Source: an uncultured Pelagibacteraceae bacterium (GTDB taxonomy: Bacteria; Pseudomonadota; Alphaproteobacteria; Pelagibacterales; Pelagibacteraceae). From it: a DNA stretch of 64,000 nucleotides. The stretch is taken from the NCBI GenBank assembly GCA_902615445.1, contig CACMOQ010000004.1:1-64000 (forward strand), in the 5' to 3' direction. Every line of letters begins with the position of its first letter. The first letter of the stretch is position 1. This document shows, one piece after another, positions 1 to 8,290 of this stretch. The position numbers and the translations under genes are program-made. The notes beneath the pieces are model-generated. The model was not told the DNA's origin and made no database searches. It worked only from the letters and a program-made list of their open reading frames with translations.

Positions 1-2
1 TA

Positions 3-500
3 AGAAAAAAGGATTATGATGAAAATTCTTTAAAGGAAGTAGATTGGATTGTTGGATGCTCAATCCTGGTTGACACTAAATATGTAGATAAGAACGATAT
101 GTTTGATGAAAATATATTTTTATATTTTGAAGAGGTTGACCTTTGTAAAAGAATTAAATCCAAAAATGGAAAAATTTTTAATAGTTCAATTTTGAAAATA
201 GAACATTTGGGACATAAGGGTTCAGCTGCAACAGATCCAGAGTACTCAATTGAAACAGAAATGTTTAGAAATTGGCATTGGATGTGGTCTTCTTTTTATT
301 ATTACAAGAAACATAACAACTATTTATATGCGTTATTTAAAATGTCTGGAAAATTTATAAAATCTATTATGAAAACTATTATATTTTCTATCTTTTATAA
401 CAAAGTAAAACAAACTGCTTATTTTGCAAGATTTTATGGGCTCACATGTTCATTTCTTGGAATAAAATCTTTTTATAGAGTTAAGTCTCTATTTAAATAA
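3..500 (+). CDS. Family 2 glycosyltransferase, C-terminal part (truncated by window edge)
   Basis: The frame is open from base 3, so the gene begins before the window. The visible 165 residues contain the end of a GT-A glycosyltransferase domain of the rhamnosyltransferase-like family 2 type: VDWIVGCSILV, then MFDENIFLYFEEVDLCKRI, which matches the usual D-E-x-F-F-x-Y-x-E-E-x-D-L segment that places the catalytic base, and a later HLGHKGSA stretch. It would move a sugar from an NDP-sugar onto a polysaccharide or lipid-linked acceptor at the inner membrane face. A first internal Met at position 99 is not the start because the conserved domain extends upstream of it. Donor and acceptor cannot be read from the fragment. 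It converges with, and stops 16 bases before, the minus-strand gene that follows. Confidence 0.8.
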   Translation, partial: RKKDYDENSLKEVDWIVGCSILVDTKYVDKNDMFDENIFLYFEEVDLCKRIKSKNGKIFNSSILKIEHLGHKGSAATDPEYSIETEMFRNWHWMWSSFYYYKKHNNYLYALFKMSGKFIKSIMKTIIFSIFYNKVKQTAYFARFYGLTCSFLGIKSFYRVKSLFK

Positions 501-516
501 TTTCTTACAGTTTGAT

Positions 517-1428
517 TTATTTTAAAAGTTTTGAAAATTCCCGGATATGTTTTGGACTAGTTTCACAACAACCTCCCAGTATAGTTGCTCCACTATCTTT
601 AAATTTTTTAGCAAAATTCGCCATTTTTTTTGGAGTTAAATCTTTTCTTGTGCCTAAAAATTCTTTTGGATCAACAGATTTTTTATCTTTTTCGTGTTCA
701 TCAAGGTTAGGAAAAGGGTTTGTTTTTATGTAAGAATTTAATTTAAAACCAAAAGGCATACCTAAATTTTTTAATTCGTCTAAGTTTAAAAGAAAATTTT
801 CTGGAGAGACACATGAAAGTATTAATCCTAGTAAATTATCATTTTTTTTATTTCTTATAATATCAGAAATTTTTTCTCCACTGGGCATAGTTTTTCCTCG
901 TGATATATGCGCCCCAATAAGATATGGTTTTTTGAATTCGTGAAAACTTTTGATCGCTAATTCAAGTTCTCTGACACTGCTAATTACATCTAGATAAAAA
1001 AAATCACTATAAGGATTTAATAATTTAGCATGTTCATAAAAGTCCTGACTAATCTCATCACTTGATCTATCATCCTCTTTATAAGTTAAATTTTGGGGAG
1101 GTAAACCTCCAGCAATAAGAATATCTGGATAGATTTCTTTTGTTTTCTTTGCTAATTCTCCAGCTGTTTTATTTAAATATTCAAATTTATCCTCGATTTT
1201 ATTTTCTCTTAATCTAATTTTTCTGGACGCAAAAGTGTTTGTTACTATTACTTCTGCACCAGCTTTAATGTAATCAACATGTGTATCATAAAGCAGCTTA
1301 TGATATTTTTCTTTTAGTATTGCGGTGGCACTCCACAAAGTTCCTTGTGGTTTCATTCCCCTAGCCAAAAGTTCTTGGCCCATACCACCATCTAATATTC
1401 TTGTTTTTTTAAAGAAATTGATATCCAT
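517..1428 (-). CDS. Homocysteine S-methyltransferase family protein
   Basis: A 303-residue protein of the zinc-dependent S-methyltransferase family (MmuM/BHMT/N-terminal MetH type), which transfers a methyl group to homocysteine to give methionine. Seen in the sequence: N-terminal ILDGGMGQELL glycine-rich signature, VTNTFASRK near residue 65, a single Cys in LSCVSPENF (most relatives have two adjacent Cys here) and the C-terminal GGCCETSP pair. Together these supply the three zinc-binding cysteines. Length fits the stand-alone family. Methyl donor is unknown; in a SAR11-like cell using methylated compounds, betaine-, DMSP- or S-methylmethionine-type donors are all possible. It is a single gene with no co-directional neighbour. 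Confidence 0.85.
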   Translation of the reverse strand: MDINFFKKTRILDGGMGQELLARGMKPQGTLWSATAILKEKYHKLLYDTHVDYIKAGAEVIVTNTFASRKIRLRENKIEDKFEYLNKTAGELAKKTKEIYPDILIAGGLPPQNLTYKEDDRSSDEISQDFYEHAKLLNPYSDFFYLDVISSVRELELAIKSFHEFKKPYLIGAHISRGKTMPSGEKISDIIRNKKNDNLLGLILSCVSPENFLLNLDELKNLGMPFGFKLNSYIKTNPFPNLDEHEKDKKSVDPKEFLGTRKDLTPKKMANFAKKFKDSGATILGGCCETSPKHIREFSKLLK

Positions 1429-1595
1429 TTGATTTTTTATAAATGAGAATGCTGATTTTTTTTTTTAATTTTTTTACAATTAAAAATATTAAAGATTTTT
1501 ATTATAACCACAAGATGTAGTAATCGTACAATCATAAGTAGAAAATAAAGTATTATAAAATTAGCAACAGCCTGTTTTTTCGAGTTTAATAAAGT

Positions 1596-3335
1596 ATGGC
1601 TATTAAAAGAAAAAAAATAGCAAAACTAAAGACCAAAAAAAGAAAATCTAAATTGGTCAAAACTTCTAGAAAAAAAATAAAAACGAAAAAAAAAGTTGTG
1701 ACAAAAAAGTCTGCGACTAAGAAGCGTTCAAAAAAGTCTAGAAAAAAACATAAGCTAAAAACAATAAAAAAAACAAGAGGAGAAAAAAAAATGAGTGCAG
1801 AAGCAATGAAAGTGTCATCTGTATTGGATACTTCTCATTTAAAGGTTAAATTTCCATTTAAAGCTAAGTATGGAAACTACATAAATGGAAAATTTGTAGA
1901 ACCTAAATCAGGCAAATATTTTGATAATGTTAGCCCGATATCAAATGAGAAAATCTGTTCGGTAGCACGATCAAACGAACAAGACGTTGAAGCAGCATTG
2001 GATGCAGCTCACGCAGCTTTTCCTGAATGGGGAAAGACAGACATCACAACTAGATCTAATATATTGTATAAGATTGCTGATGTTCTAGAGAAGAATCTAA
2101 ACTTATTAGCTACAGCTGAATGTTTAGATAACGGAAAACCTATAAGAGAATGTATGGCAGCAGATTTACCTTTGGTTATTGATCATTGGAGATATTTTGC
2201 TGGTGTGATTAGAGCAGAAGAAGGATCAATTGCTGAAATTGCTAATAATCAATACTCATACAATTTTCATGAACCACTAGGAGTTGTCGGTCAGATAGTT
2301 CCATGGAATTTTCCATTATTAATGGCAACATGGAAATTAGCACCAGCTCTTGCTGCAGGAAACTGTTCGGTATTAAAACCAGCTGAGCAAACACCAGCTT
2401 CTATTATGGTAATGATGGAACTTATTGGAGATTTATTACCTCCTGGAGTTGTTAACATCGTCAGTGGTTTTGGACTAGAAGCAGGTAAACCTTTAGCATC
2501 ATCTAAAAGAGTTGCCAAAGTTGCCTTTACTGGTGAAACAACAACCGGAAGATTGATTATGCAGTACGCTGCACAAAACATTATTCCAATTACTTTAGAG
2601 TTAGGCGGAAAATCCCCTAATATTTTCTTTGAAGACATCATGGAAAAAGATGATGATTTCTTTGATAAGTGTATTGAGGGTTTTGTAATGTTCAATCTTA
2701 ACCAAGGTGAGGTATGTACTTGTCCGAGTAGAGCTTTAATACAAGAGTCTATCTATGATAAATTCATGGAAAGAGCTATTGCTAGAACAAAAGCTGTTGT
2801 TCAAGACAATCCTTTAAAAATGGAAACCATGATTGGAGCCCAAGCATCTGTAGAGCAAATGGAGAAGATTAAATCTTATCTTGAGCTTGGAAAAAAAGAA
2901 GGTGCTAAGGTTCTTACAGGAGGAAGTGCTGCTAAACTTAATAGTGGATTGGAAAAAGGTAATTATATTCAACCAACTATTTTTGAAGCTAATAACAGCA
3001 TGCGAATTTCTCAAGAAGAGATCTTTGGACCTGTTGTATCTGTAATTAAATTTAAAGATGAAGCAGAGGCATTGAAAATTGCTAATGATACTCTTTATGG
3101 TTTAGGCGCAGCTGTATGGACTAGAAATGGTAATATAGCTCACAGAATGGGTAGAGCAATACAAGCGGGGATAGTATGGACCAATTGCTATCACGCTTAT
3201 CCAGCTCACTCTCCATTTGGTGGTTACAAACAATCTGGGGTTGGAAGAGAAACTCACAAAATGATGCTTAATCATTACAGACAGAATAAGAATCTTCATG
3301 TTTCTTACGCTGAGAAAAAATTAGGCTTCTTTTAA
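1596..3335 (+). CDS. aldB: AldB/AcoD-type NAD(P)-dependent aldehyde dehydrogenase with Lys/Arg-rich N-terminal extension
   Basis: From residue 66 onward this follows E. coli AldB and Cupriavidus AcoD almost without gaps: [25 protein letters not shown] with the general-base Glu, catalytic Cys in [13 protein letters not shown], and the C-terminal [16 protein letters not shown]. The family oxidises acetaldehyde and other short aldehydes in the cytosol. Residues 1-65 are not part of the family: 36 of 65 are Lys or Arg. An ATG at 1791 has a good Shine-Dalgarno (AGAGGAG, 8 bases upstream) and would give a normal 514-residue enzyme, whereas the ATG at 1596 has no clear ribosome site. Either the extension is real or the true start is 1791. 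It is followed by DUF779 and a thioesterase on the same strand. Confidence 0.93.
   Translation: MAIKRKKIAKLKTKKRKSKLVKTSRKKIKTKKKVVTKKSATKKRSKKSRKKHKLKTIKKTRGEKKMSAEAMKVSSVLDTSHLKVKFPFKAKYGNYINGKFVEPKSGKYFDNVSPISNEKICSVARSNEQDVEAALDAAHAAFPEWGKTDITTRSNILYKIADVLEKNLNLLATAECLDNGKPIRECMAADLPLVIDHWRYFAGVIRAEEGSIAEIANNQYSYNFHEPLGVVGQIVPWNFPLLMATWKLAPALAAGNCSVLKPAEQTPASIMVMMELIGDLLPPGVVNIVSGFGLEAGKPLASSKRVAKVAFTGETTTGRLIMQYAAQNIIPITLELGGKSPNIFFEDIMEKDDDFFDKCIEGFVMFNLNQGEVCTCPSRALIQESIYDKFMERAIARTKAVVQDNPLKMETMIGAQASVEQMEKIKSYLELGKKEGAKVLTGGSAAKLNSGLEKGNYIQPTIFEANNSMRISQEEIFGPVVSVIKFKDEAEALKIANDTLYGLGAAVWTRNGNIAHRMGRAIQAGIVWTNCYHAYPAHSPFGGYKQSGVGRETHKMMLNHYRQNKNLHVSYAEKKLGFF
1776..1793 (+). promoter_or_regulatory. 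Internal Shine-Dalgarno and ATG inside the aldB frame
   Basis: AGAGGAG lies at 1776-1782, 8 bases before an in-frame ATG at 1791 that begins MSAEAMK. This is the best ribosome site near the gene and coincides with the point where similarity to known AldB proteins begins. It suggests that the family-length enzyme is made from here, alone or as a second product alongside the long form. Confidence 0.6.
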
Positions 3336-3349
3336 TCAAATAATATATA

Positions 3350-3378
3350 CTGGTCCATGATTCGATATCATGGGCCAG
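3350..3378 (+). promoter_or_regulatory. 11-bp hairpin between aldB and the DUF779 gene
   Basis: CTGGTCCATGA at 3350-3360 can pair with TCATGGGCCAG at 3368-3378 across a 7-base loop, with one G-U pair. There is no following T-run, so it is a poor terminator. It buries the ATG at 3370, which argues for the downstream ATG at 3388 as the DUF779 start. It could tune expression of the downstream genes or stabilise the aldB message. Confidence 0.55.
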
Positions 3379-3387
3379 AGAAAAAAT

Positions 3388-3741
3388 ATGAAAGTATCTG
3401 CAACACATTCGGCATTAAATCTACTATCAGAATTAAAAAAGAAATATGGAGAAAAATTGATGTTTCACCAATCAGGGGGTTGTTGTGATGGAAGTGCACC
3501 AATGTGTTTTCAAGAAGGAGAATTTCCGTTAGGCGACAATGATATAAAACTTGGTGAAATAGGCGGAGTACCTTTTTATATGAATGGTGATCAGTACGAA
3601 AAATGGAAACATACAGATCTTACAATAGACGCTGTAGAGGGAATTGGAGGCATGTTTTCATTAGACAATGGAACGGGAAGAAGATTTTTAACAAAATCTG
3701 AGATATGTCTAGTAGTGGATAACGAAAATCCAAATCATTAA
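3388..3741 (+). CDS. DUF779 family protein, aldehyde-dehydrogenase partner
   Basis: A 117-residue protein that matches the DUF779 family, with the hallmark LMFHQSGGCCDGSAPMC segment (three cysteines and a His that could bind metal) near residues 25-41 and IDAVEGIGGMFSLDNG later on. DUF779 genes commonly sit directly after acetaldehyde dehydrogenases of the AldB/AcoD/ExaC type, as here, but no biochemical role is established. The ATG at 3370 would add six residues but lies in a hairpin; the ATG at 3388 gives the N-terminus usual for the family. It is likely co-transcribed with aldB. A redox or metal-related helper of the dehydrogenase is a guess. Confidence 0.85.
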   Translation: MKVSATHSALNLLSELKKKYGEKLMFHQSGGCCDGSAPMCFQEGEFPLGDNDIKLGEIGGVPFYMNGDQYEKWKHTDLTIDAVEGIGGMFSLDNGTGRRFLTKSEICLVVDNENPNH

Positions 3742-3758
3742 AAAAGAGTAAAAAATTA

Positions 3759-4232
3759 ATGTCGGTCTTTCTGAGCTCACAAAAAATAATTAAAGATTGG
3801 ATAGATTATAATAATCATATGAACGTATCTTATTATCTACTGATTTTTGATAAATATGGCGCTGATACTTTAAATAACATATTCAAAATGGGAGAACACT
3901 CAGCCAAAACAACTGGCAAAAGTACTATGATCGTTGAGTCAAATATCACCTATAATCAAGAACTCAAACTTGGTGATGAGGTAGATGTTAACCTTGTTTA
4001 TTTTGACCACGATAAGAAAAGACTACAATATAAAATGGAGATGGTTCACAAAGAAAAAAAGTTTCTCGCATCAACTATAGAAGTTTTAGCTCTTTACGTT
4101 GATTTAAATAATAGAAAAGTATCTGAATTTGAGGATGAAAAAGTAAAGATTATGGATAGCTATATCCAAAAGCACTTTTCAGAATTTAATAATGAAAATC
4201 TTAAGTTCTCTTCTAAATTAAAAAAAAATTAA
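3759..4232 (+). CDS. Hot-dog fold acyl-CoA thioesterase, betainyl-CoA thioesterase-like
   Basis: A 157-residue single hot-dog domain protein. The N-terminal DWIDYNNHMNVSYYLL is the family active-site signature (D-x-N-x-H-M-N), and STMIVESNITYNQELKLGDEV followed by KRLQYKMEMVH completes the fold. The pattern most resembles thioesterases that accompany L-carnitine dehydrogenase and act on betainyl-CoA, although no carnitine dehydrogenase is present in the window. A gamma-butyrobetaine-hydroxylase-like oxygenase lies about 5 kb away, which is suggestive only. It starts 17 bases after the DUF779 gene and is probably the last gene of that operon. Substrate is not provable from sequence. Confidence 0.75.
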   Translation: MSVFLSSQKIIKDWIDYNNHMNVSYYLLIFDKYGADTLNNIFKMGEHSAKTTGKSTMIVESNITYNQELKLGDEVDVNLVYFDHDKKRLQYKMEMVHKEKKFLASTIEVLALYVDLNNRKVSEFEDEKVKIMDSYIQKHFSEFNNENLKFSSKLKKN

Positions 4233-4262
4233 TATAACTTCCAGCATGAAGCTGGAAGTTAT
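4221..4262 (-). terminator. Intrinsic terminator of the GYD-domain gene
   Basis: A perfect 12-bp stem (4234-4245 with 4251-4262) closes a 5-base loop. Read on the minus strand it is followed by ATTAA and then a run of T (A-run at 4221-4229 on the plus strand), so it terminates the minus-strand gene ending at 4273. It may also slow plus-strand transcription leaving the thioesterase gene, although the plus side lacks a T-run. Confidence 0.75.
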
Positions 4263-4272
4263 AAAAAATAAA

Positions 4273-4590
4273 TTATTGACCTGGTGCTTTATAGCCAATT
4301 TTACTTGCTTTAGTTGTAGCTTTCGTAAAATCAATTGCTTCAAGTATTGTCAAGTTTTTCACAGCACCTGACGCTTCAACGACTAATTTGATTGCAGCAA
4401 AATCATCAAAGCTTGGAACATCAGTAACAACTACAAAATCATAAGAGCCTCTCACAATATCCATGCTGTGCATTGTTCCACCCATAGCTTTTGTTAACTG
4501 TTCTACAACTGCTTTTCTATCACTCGTTGGATCTTTTAAAAATCCTTGAAAAGCTTTTTCAGTGTAATTTCCCATTATATATGCTTTCAT
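4273..4590 (-). CDS. GYD domain-containing protein
   Basis: A 105-residue protein with the GYD-family core: MKAYIMGNYTEKAFQGFL at the N-terminus, GSYDFVVVTDVPSFDDFAA in the middle, then AIKLVVEASGAVKNLTILEA. GYD proteins adopt a dimeric ferredoxin-like (alpha/beta barrel) fold and have no settled function. A clear AAGGAG ribosome site lies 7 bases before the ATG. It is transcribed alone, divergently from the aldehyde dehydrogenase at 4692, and ends at a strong terminator. It may respond to, or act on, the same small-molecule pathway, which is inference from position only. Confidence 0.82.
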   Translation of the reverse strand: MKAYIMGNYTEKAFQGFLKDPTSDRKAVVEQLTKAMGGTMHSMDIVRGSYDFVVVTDVPSFDDFAAIKLVVEASGAVKNLTILEAIDFTKATTKASKIGYKAPGQ

Positions 4591-4691
4591 ATTGAACTCC
4601 TTTTTTTAAAAATAGTATCATCTAATTAGAGATTATTAATGTGTAAAAATTACATAGTAGACACACCCTAAAGTAATGCTAAATTGAATTT

Positions 4692-6134
4692 ATGTACGAA
4701 AAATTCGGGCAATTCATTGATGGTAAATGGCAAAAATCATCAGATGAGGAAACTTACGAAGTAATCAATCCTGCGAATGAAGAAGTTTTAGGAAAAGCCT
4801 CAAAAGCTACAACTCAGGATGTTGAGAGAGCATTAAAGTCTGCTGCAAAAGGGTTAGAAGTTTGGAAAAAAACTGCACCATGGCAAAGATCTTATATTAT
4901 TAGAAGAATTGCGGACAAAATGAGAGAGAAGCAAGATGTGCTTGCTAAGTGGATGACACTTGAAGTTGGAAAACCTTTTGCAGAAGCCAAAGGTGAAGTT
5001 AATGGTGCTGCAGATATTTTCGAATGGAATGCTGAGGAAACAAAAAGAATTTACGGACAAACTGTTGAAAGCAGGTTTGAAGACACAAGAGTTCATGTTT
5101 ATTATCAACCAGTTGGTGTTGTAGCAGCATTAACTCCATGGAATTTCCCCGCAGTGTTGTCTGCAAGAAAAATTTCAACAGCGCTAGCAGCTGGCTGCTC
5201 TGTAATAGTTAAGCCCGACGTAATTACACCCGGTATTGTAATGGAGATGGTTGATATATGTAACGAATGTGGTGTGCCACCAGGCGTAGTAAATCTTTTG
5301 TCAGGTGATCCACCTAGTATTGCACAACAGTTGATTGCATCAGATATAGTCAAAAAAATTTCAATTACTGGATCATCAAGAGTAGGTAAAATAATATTGA
5401 AACAAGCTGCAGATAAAGTACAAAGAGTAACAATGGAGCTATCAGGTCATTCGCCTTTTATTGTATTTGATGATGCTGATATTAAAAAAGCCGCTGACAT
5501 GGCAATAGCTGCTAAATTCAGAAACAATGGTCAAGTTTGTATATCGCCTAATAGATTTTATATACACGAGAAAAAAAAAGATGAATTTGTAAATTTATTT
5601 ATTGAAAAAACAAAAAAATTAAAAATAGGTGATGGTATGGACCCAGCAACTCAATTGGGCCCGTTAACCACAAAAAAAAGACTTAATGAAATAGAAGAAT
5701 TAGTTGAAAAAACTAAACAAGAAGGTGCAAAAGTTTTATTAGGTGGAAAAAGACCTTCTGGATTTAACAAAGGTTTTTATTATGAACCGACAGTATTTGA
5801 CGACATAAAAGATGATTTTACGATAATGAAACAAGAACCGTTTGGACCGTTAGTGCCTATGTTATCATTTAAAACTTTTGATGATGTAATTGAAAGAGCT
5901 AACAATCATGAATTAGGGTTGTGCAGTTATGTTTGTACCAATTCAATGGAAACAGCTCATCTTGCTTCAGAACAATTAGAAACTGGCTCAGTCGCTGTAA
6001 ATACTCCAATGGTAGCAATTGCTGAAGCACCTTTTGGTGGGATAAAGCAAAGTGGTTATGGGCGTGAAGGCGGATCAATGGCAATTAAAGATTACCTTAA
6101 TATAAAATATACACATCTTGGCATCAAAGGTTAA
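4692..6134 (+). CDS. NAD(P)-dependent aldehyde dehydrogenase, succinate-semialdehyde dehydrogenase-like
   Basis: A full-length 480-residue aldehyde dehydrogenase. Rossmann-side motif ALTPWNFP, SITGSSRVGK for cofactor binding, catalytic Glu in MELSGHSPFIV, nucleophile Cys in NNGQVCISPNRF and the C-terminal PFGGIKQSGYGREGG are all visible. The usual L-E-L-G-G core reads M-E-L-S-G here, a Gly-to-Ser change beside the general base that also occurs in some semialdehyde dehydrogenases. Four bases separate it from the following FAH-family gene, so the two probably act on one organic-acid pathway: oxidation of a semialdehyde next to hydrolysis, decarboxylation or isomerisation of a keto acid. Exact substrate is unknown. 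Confidence 0.9.
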   Translation: MYEKFGQFIDGKWQKSSDEETYEVINPANEEVLGKASKATTQDVERALKSAAKGLEVWKKTAPWQRSYIIRRIADKMREKQDVLAKWMTLEVGKPFAEAKGEVNGAADIFEWNAEETKRIYGQTVESRFEDTRVHVYYQPVGVVAALTPWNFPAVLSARKISTALAAGCSVIVKPDVITPGIVMEMVDICNECGVPPGVVNLLSGDPPSIAQQLIASDIVKKISITGSSRVGKIILKQAADKVQRVTMELSGHSPFIVFDDADIKKAADMAIAAKFRNNGQVCISPNRFYIHEKKKDEFVNLFIEKTKKLKIGDGMDPATQLGPLTTKKRLNEIEELVEKTKQEGAKVLLGGKRPSGFNKGFYYEPTVFDDIKDDFTIMKQEPFGPLVPMLSFKTFDDVIERANNHELGLCSYVCTNSMETAHLASEQLETGSVAVNTPMVAIAEAPFGGIKQSGYGREGGSMAIKDYLNIKYTHLGIKG

Positions 6135-6137
6135 TTA

Positions 6138-6983
6138 ATGAAATTTTTAAGGGTTGGTGAGCGTGATAATGAAATACCCGCAATTCTTGATGACAAAAAT
6201 AATATTCGGAATTTATCGAATTTTTTTAAAGATTTAACACCGGAAAATTTAAATTTTGAAAATTTAGATAAAATAAAAAATTTTGATATTAATTCTCTTC
6301 CACTTTTGGATCAAAATCAAAGAATAGGATCTTGTGTTATTAAACCAGCAAATTTTTTCGCAATTGGTTTAAATTATAAAGCTCATGCTGCTGAGACAAA
6401 TTCGAATACTCCTAAAGAACCAATAGTTTTTAATAAGTCACCAAATTGTATAGTTGGACCTAATGATGACATAGTAATACCTAAGTTTTCTAAGTCTTTG
6501 GATCATGAAGTTGAAATTGCAATAGTGATTGGAAAAAAAGCTAAGTATGTAAAAGAAGAAGAAGCACAAGATTATATTATTGGTTATTGTATTTGTAATG
6601 ATATTAGTGAGAGAGAATGGCAAAAAGATAGAGGTGGTCAATGGGTTAAAGGAAAATCTGGGGATACGTTTGGACCTTTAGGACCGTATCTTGTAACCAA
6701 AGATGAAATAAGTGATCCATTAAATCTAAATTTGACTTTAGATCTTAATGGGAAAAGAAGACAGACTGGAAATACAAGTTTAATGATATTCAATTTTAAT
6801 TTTTTAATATCTCACATTAGTCAATTCATAACTTTAATGCCAGGAGATGTTATTACAACAGGCACACCTGCAGGAGTGGGAATGGGGATGACACCACCAG
6901 ATTACTTGGAAGATGGAGATGAGATGATTTTGAAAGTTGATAACTTAGGTGAACAAAAGTTAAGAGTGGTTAAAGAAAAATAA
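6138..6983 (+). CDS. Fumarylacetoacetate hydrolase (FAH) family protein
   Basis: A 281-residue FAH-fold enzyme. After a variable N-terminus of about 70 residues come FFAIGLNYKAHAAE, the metal-binding LDHEVEIAIVIGKKA with its two glutamates, CNDISEREWQ, and MPGDVITTGTPAGVG near the end, which is the strongest family signature. The superfamily includes fumarylpyruvate hydrolase, oxaloacetate decarboxylase and 2-keto-3-deoxy-acid hydratases, all Mg/Mn dependent. It is tightly coupled to the upstream aldehyde dehydrogenase and overlaps ccdA by one base (TAATG). The carbon-carbon bond or dehydration it catalyses cannot be assigned. Confidence 0.88.
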   Translation: MKFLRVGERDNEIPAILDDKNNIRNLSNFFKDLTPENLNFENLDKIKNFDINSLPLLDQNQRIGSCVIKPANFFAIGLNYKAHAAETNSNTPKEPIVFNKSPNCIVGPNDDIVIPKFSKSLDHEVEIAIVIGKKAKYVKEEEAQDYIIGYCICNDISEREWQKDRGGQWVKGKSGDTFGPLGPYLVTKDEISDPLNLNLTLDLNGKRRQTGNTSLMIFNFNFLISHISQFITLMPGDVITTGTPAGVGMGMTPPDYLEDGDEMILKVDNLGEQKLRVVKEK

Positions 6984-7690
6984 TGACAGAACTATTTATT
7001 GCACTTGGAGCTGGTTTGATAAGTTTTTTATCTCCGTGTGTATTACCATTAATTCCCGGATACATCTCTTATATTTCAGGCAGTTCATTAAATGAGTTAT
7101 TAGAGAAAAAAAATGTCAATTTAATTCCGATCGTTTTATTTACATTTGGTTTTTCAATTGTTTTTATTATTTTTGGAGCCGCCTCAACTTTTTTAGGACA
7201 AGTGTTGTTACAGAATTCATATGAACTTAGAATAGCAGCTGGTTTAGTAATAATTCTTTTTTCGCTTCAAATAATTGGAATTATCAATCTTAAATTTTTA
7301 AATTATGAAAAAAGAATACAAACAAATTCAAATGATCGTTTTTATAGCCCAATTCTAATTGGTATGGCATTTGCATTTGGTTGGACACCTTGTATAGGTC
7401 CAATTTTAGGATCAATCTTGGTTTTAGCTGCAACTGAAGAAAGTGTTAATAAAGGAATCTTGCTTTTAATTTTTTACTCTTTTGGATTGGCATTGCCATT
7501 CATTTTATCTGGCTATTTGATTCAAAAGTTTCTAATATTTTCAAAGAACTTTAAAAAGAATATTAATTTAGTCTCTAAATCTGGTGGAATTATACTATTA
7601 ATTACAGGTATTTTAATATTAACTAATCAATTACAAGCTTTAGGATATTATTTATTAAATGTATTACCCTTTTTACAAAATTTTGGATAA
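6983..7690 (+). CDS. ccdA: CcdA-type thiol:disulfide transport membrane protein
   Basis: A 235-residue integral membrane protein with about six hydrophobic segments and the two characteristic Cys-Pro motifs of CcdA/DsbD-beta: SFLSPCVLPLIPGY in helix 1 and FGWTPCIGPILGS in helix 4. These cysteines relay electrons from cytosolic thioredoxin to periplasmic acceptors such as apocytochrome c maturation factors. Length matches stand-alone CcdA rather than full DsbD. The start codon overlaps the FAH stop codon by one base, so the genes are translationally coupled even though functions look unrelated. Confidence 0.9.
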   Translation: MTELFIALGAGLISFLSPCVLPLIPGYISYISGSSLNELLEKKNVNLIPIVLFTFGFSIVFIIFGAASTFLGQVLLQNSYELRIAAGLVIILFSLQIIGIINLKFLNYEKRIQTNSNDRFYSPILIGMAFAFGWTPCIGPILGSILVLAATEESVNKGILLLIFYSFGLALPFILSGYLIQKFLIFSKNFKKNINLVSKSGGIILLITGILILTNQLQALGYYLLNVLPFLQNFG

Positions 7691-7698
7691 TTAAAATT

Positions 7699-8280
7699 AT
7701 GAAAATATATCAAATAGATTCAAGTGCTAGAAAAGAGGGATCGACCTCTAGAGCACTGGCAAAGAAACTTTTAGATAAAATAAAAAAACCTGATGACGAA
7801 GTTGTGTACAGAGATTTAGATGATGAGATGGTTTTTGTATCTGGATTAACCGAGTCAGGGATGAAGATTGAAGAAAAAGATCAAACTGAACATCATAAAA
7901 AAATGTTTGAATTATCCGATAAACTTGTAAAAGAGCTTAAAGAAAGTGATGTCATCATTATATCAGCACCAATTTATAATTATGGTCCTCCTGCAACCTT
8001 AAAAGCTTGGTCTGATCTTGTAGCAAGAATAGGCGAGACATTTAAATTTAAAGAAAATGGGAGAAGAGAGGGTTTGTTGAGAAATAAAAGAGCTTATTTA
8101 GTCATAACTTCAGGAGGGACAAAATTAAATAGTAAAGAGGATTTTCTAACCCCATGGTTAAAGTTTATTTTAAATTTTTTTGGTATAGAAAAGGTTGATA
8201 TTATAAGTGCTGATCAAATGGCTTTGGATTATGAAAAGTCTATTAGAGATGCAGAAACTCAAATATCAAATATAGAATAA
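7699..8280 (+). CDS. azoR: FMN-dependent NADH azoreductase (AcpD family)
   Basis: A 193-residue flavodoxin-like protein. The N-terminal phosphate-binding region DSSARKEGSTSRALA, the isoalloxazine-contact segment ISAPIYNYGPPATLKAWSDLVAR and a later VITSGGT are typical of AzoR/AcpD. Such enzymes reduce quinones or azo and nitro compounds with NADH through bound FMN, and in bacteria mainly act as quinone reductases against thiol or oxidative stress. It lies 8 bases after ccdA and 10 before the TPR gene, in one plus-strand run. The natural substrate is unknown. Confidence 0.85.
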   Translation: MKIYQIDSSARKEGSTSRALAKKLLDKIKKPDDEVVYRDLDDEMVFVSGLTESGMKIEEKDQTEHHKKMFELSDKLVKELKESDVIIISAPIYNYGPPATLKAWSDLVARIGETFKFKENGRREGLLRNKRAYLVITSGGTKLNSKEDFLTPWLKFILNFFGIEKVDIISADQMALDYEKSIRDAETQISNIE

Positions 8281-8290
8281 ATCTACAAAA

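Noticed and set aside
1429..1595. Possible riboswitch upstream of aldB
   Set aside because: The 167 bases are A/T-rich without a stable conserved-looking stem set; nothing like a glycine or SAM riboswitch core could be recognised here or in the other leaders.
2291..2695. Open frame of 134 codons antisense to aldB
   Set aside because: It lies entirely inside the strongly conserved aldehyde dehydrogenase gene and shows no family motif, ribosome site or sensible composition.
4642..4654. TGTAA-N3-TTACA inverted repeat between the GYD and aldehyde dehydrogenase genes
   Set aside because: Only 5-base AT-rich arms, not aligned with recognisable promoter boxes; easily expected by chance in this composition.
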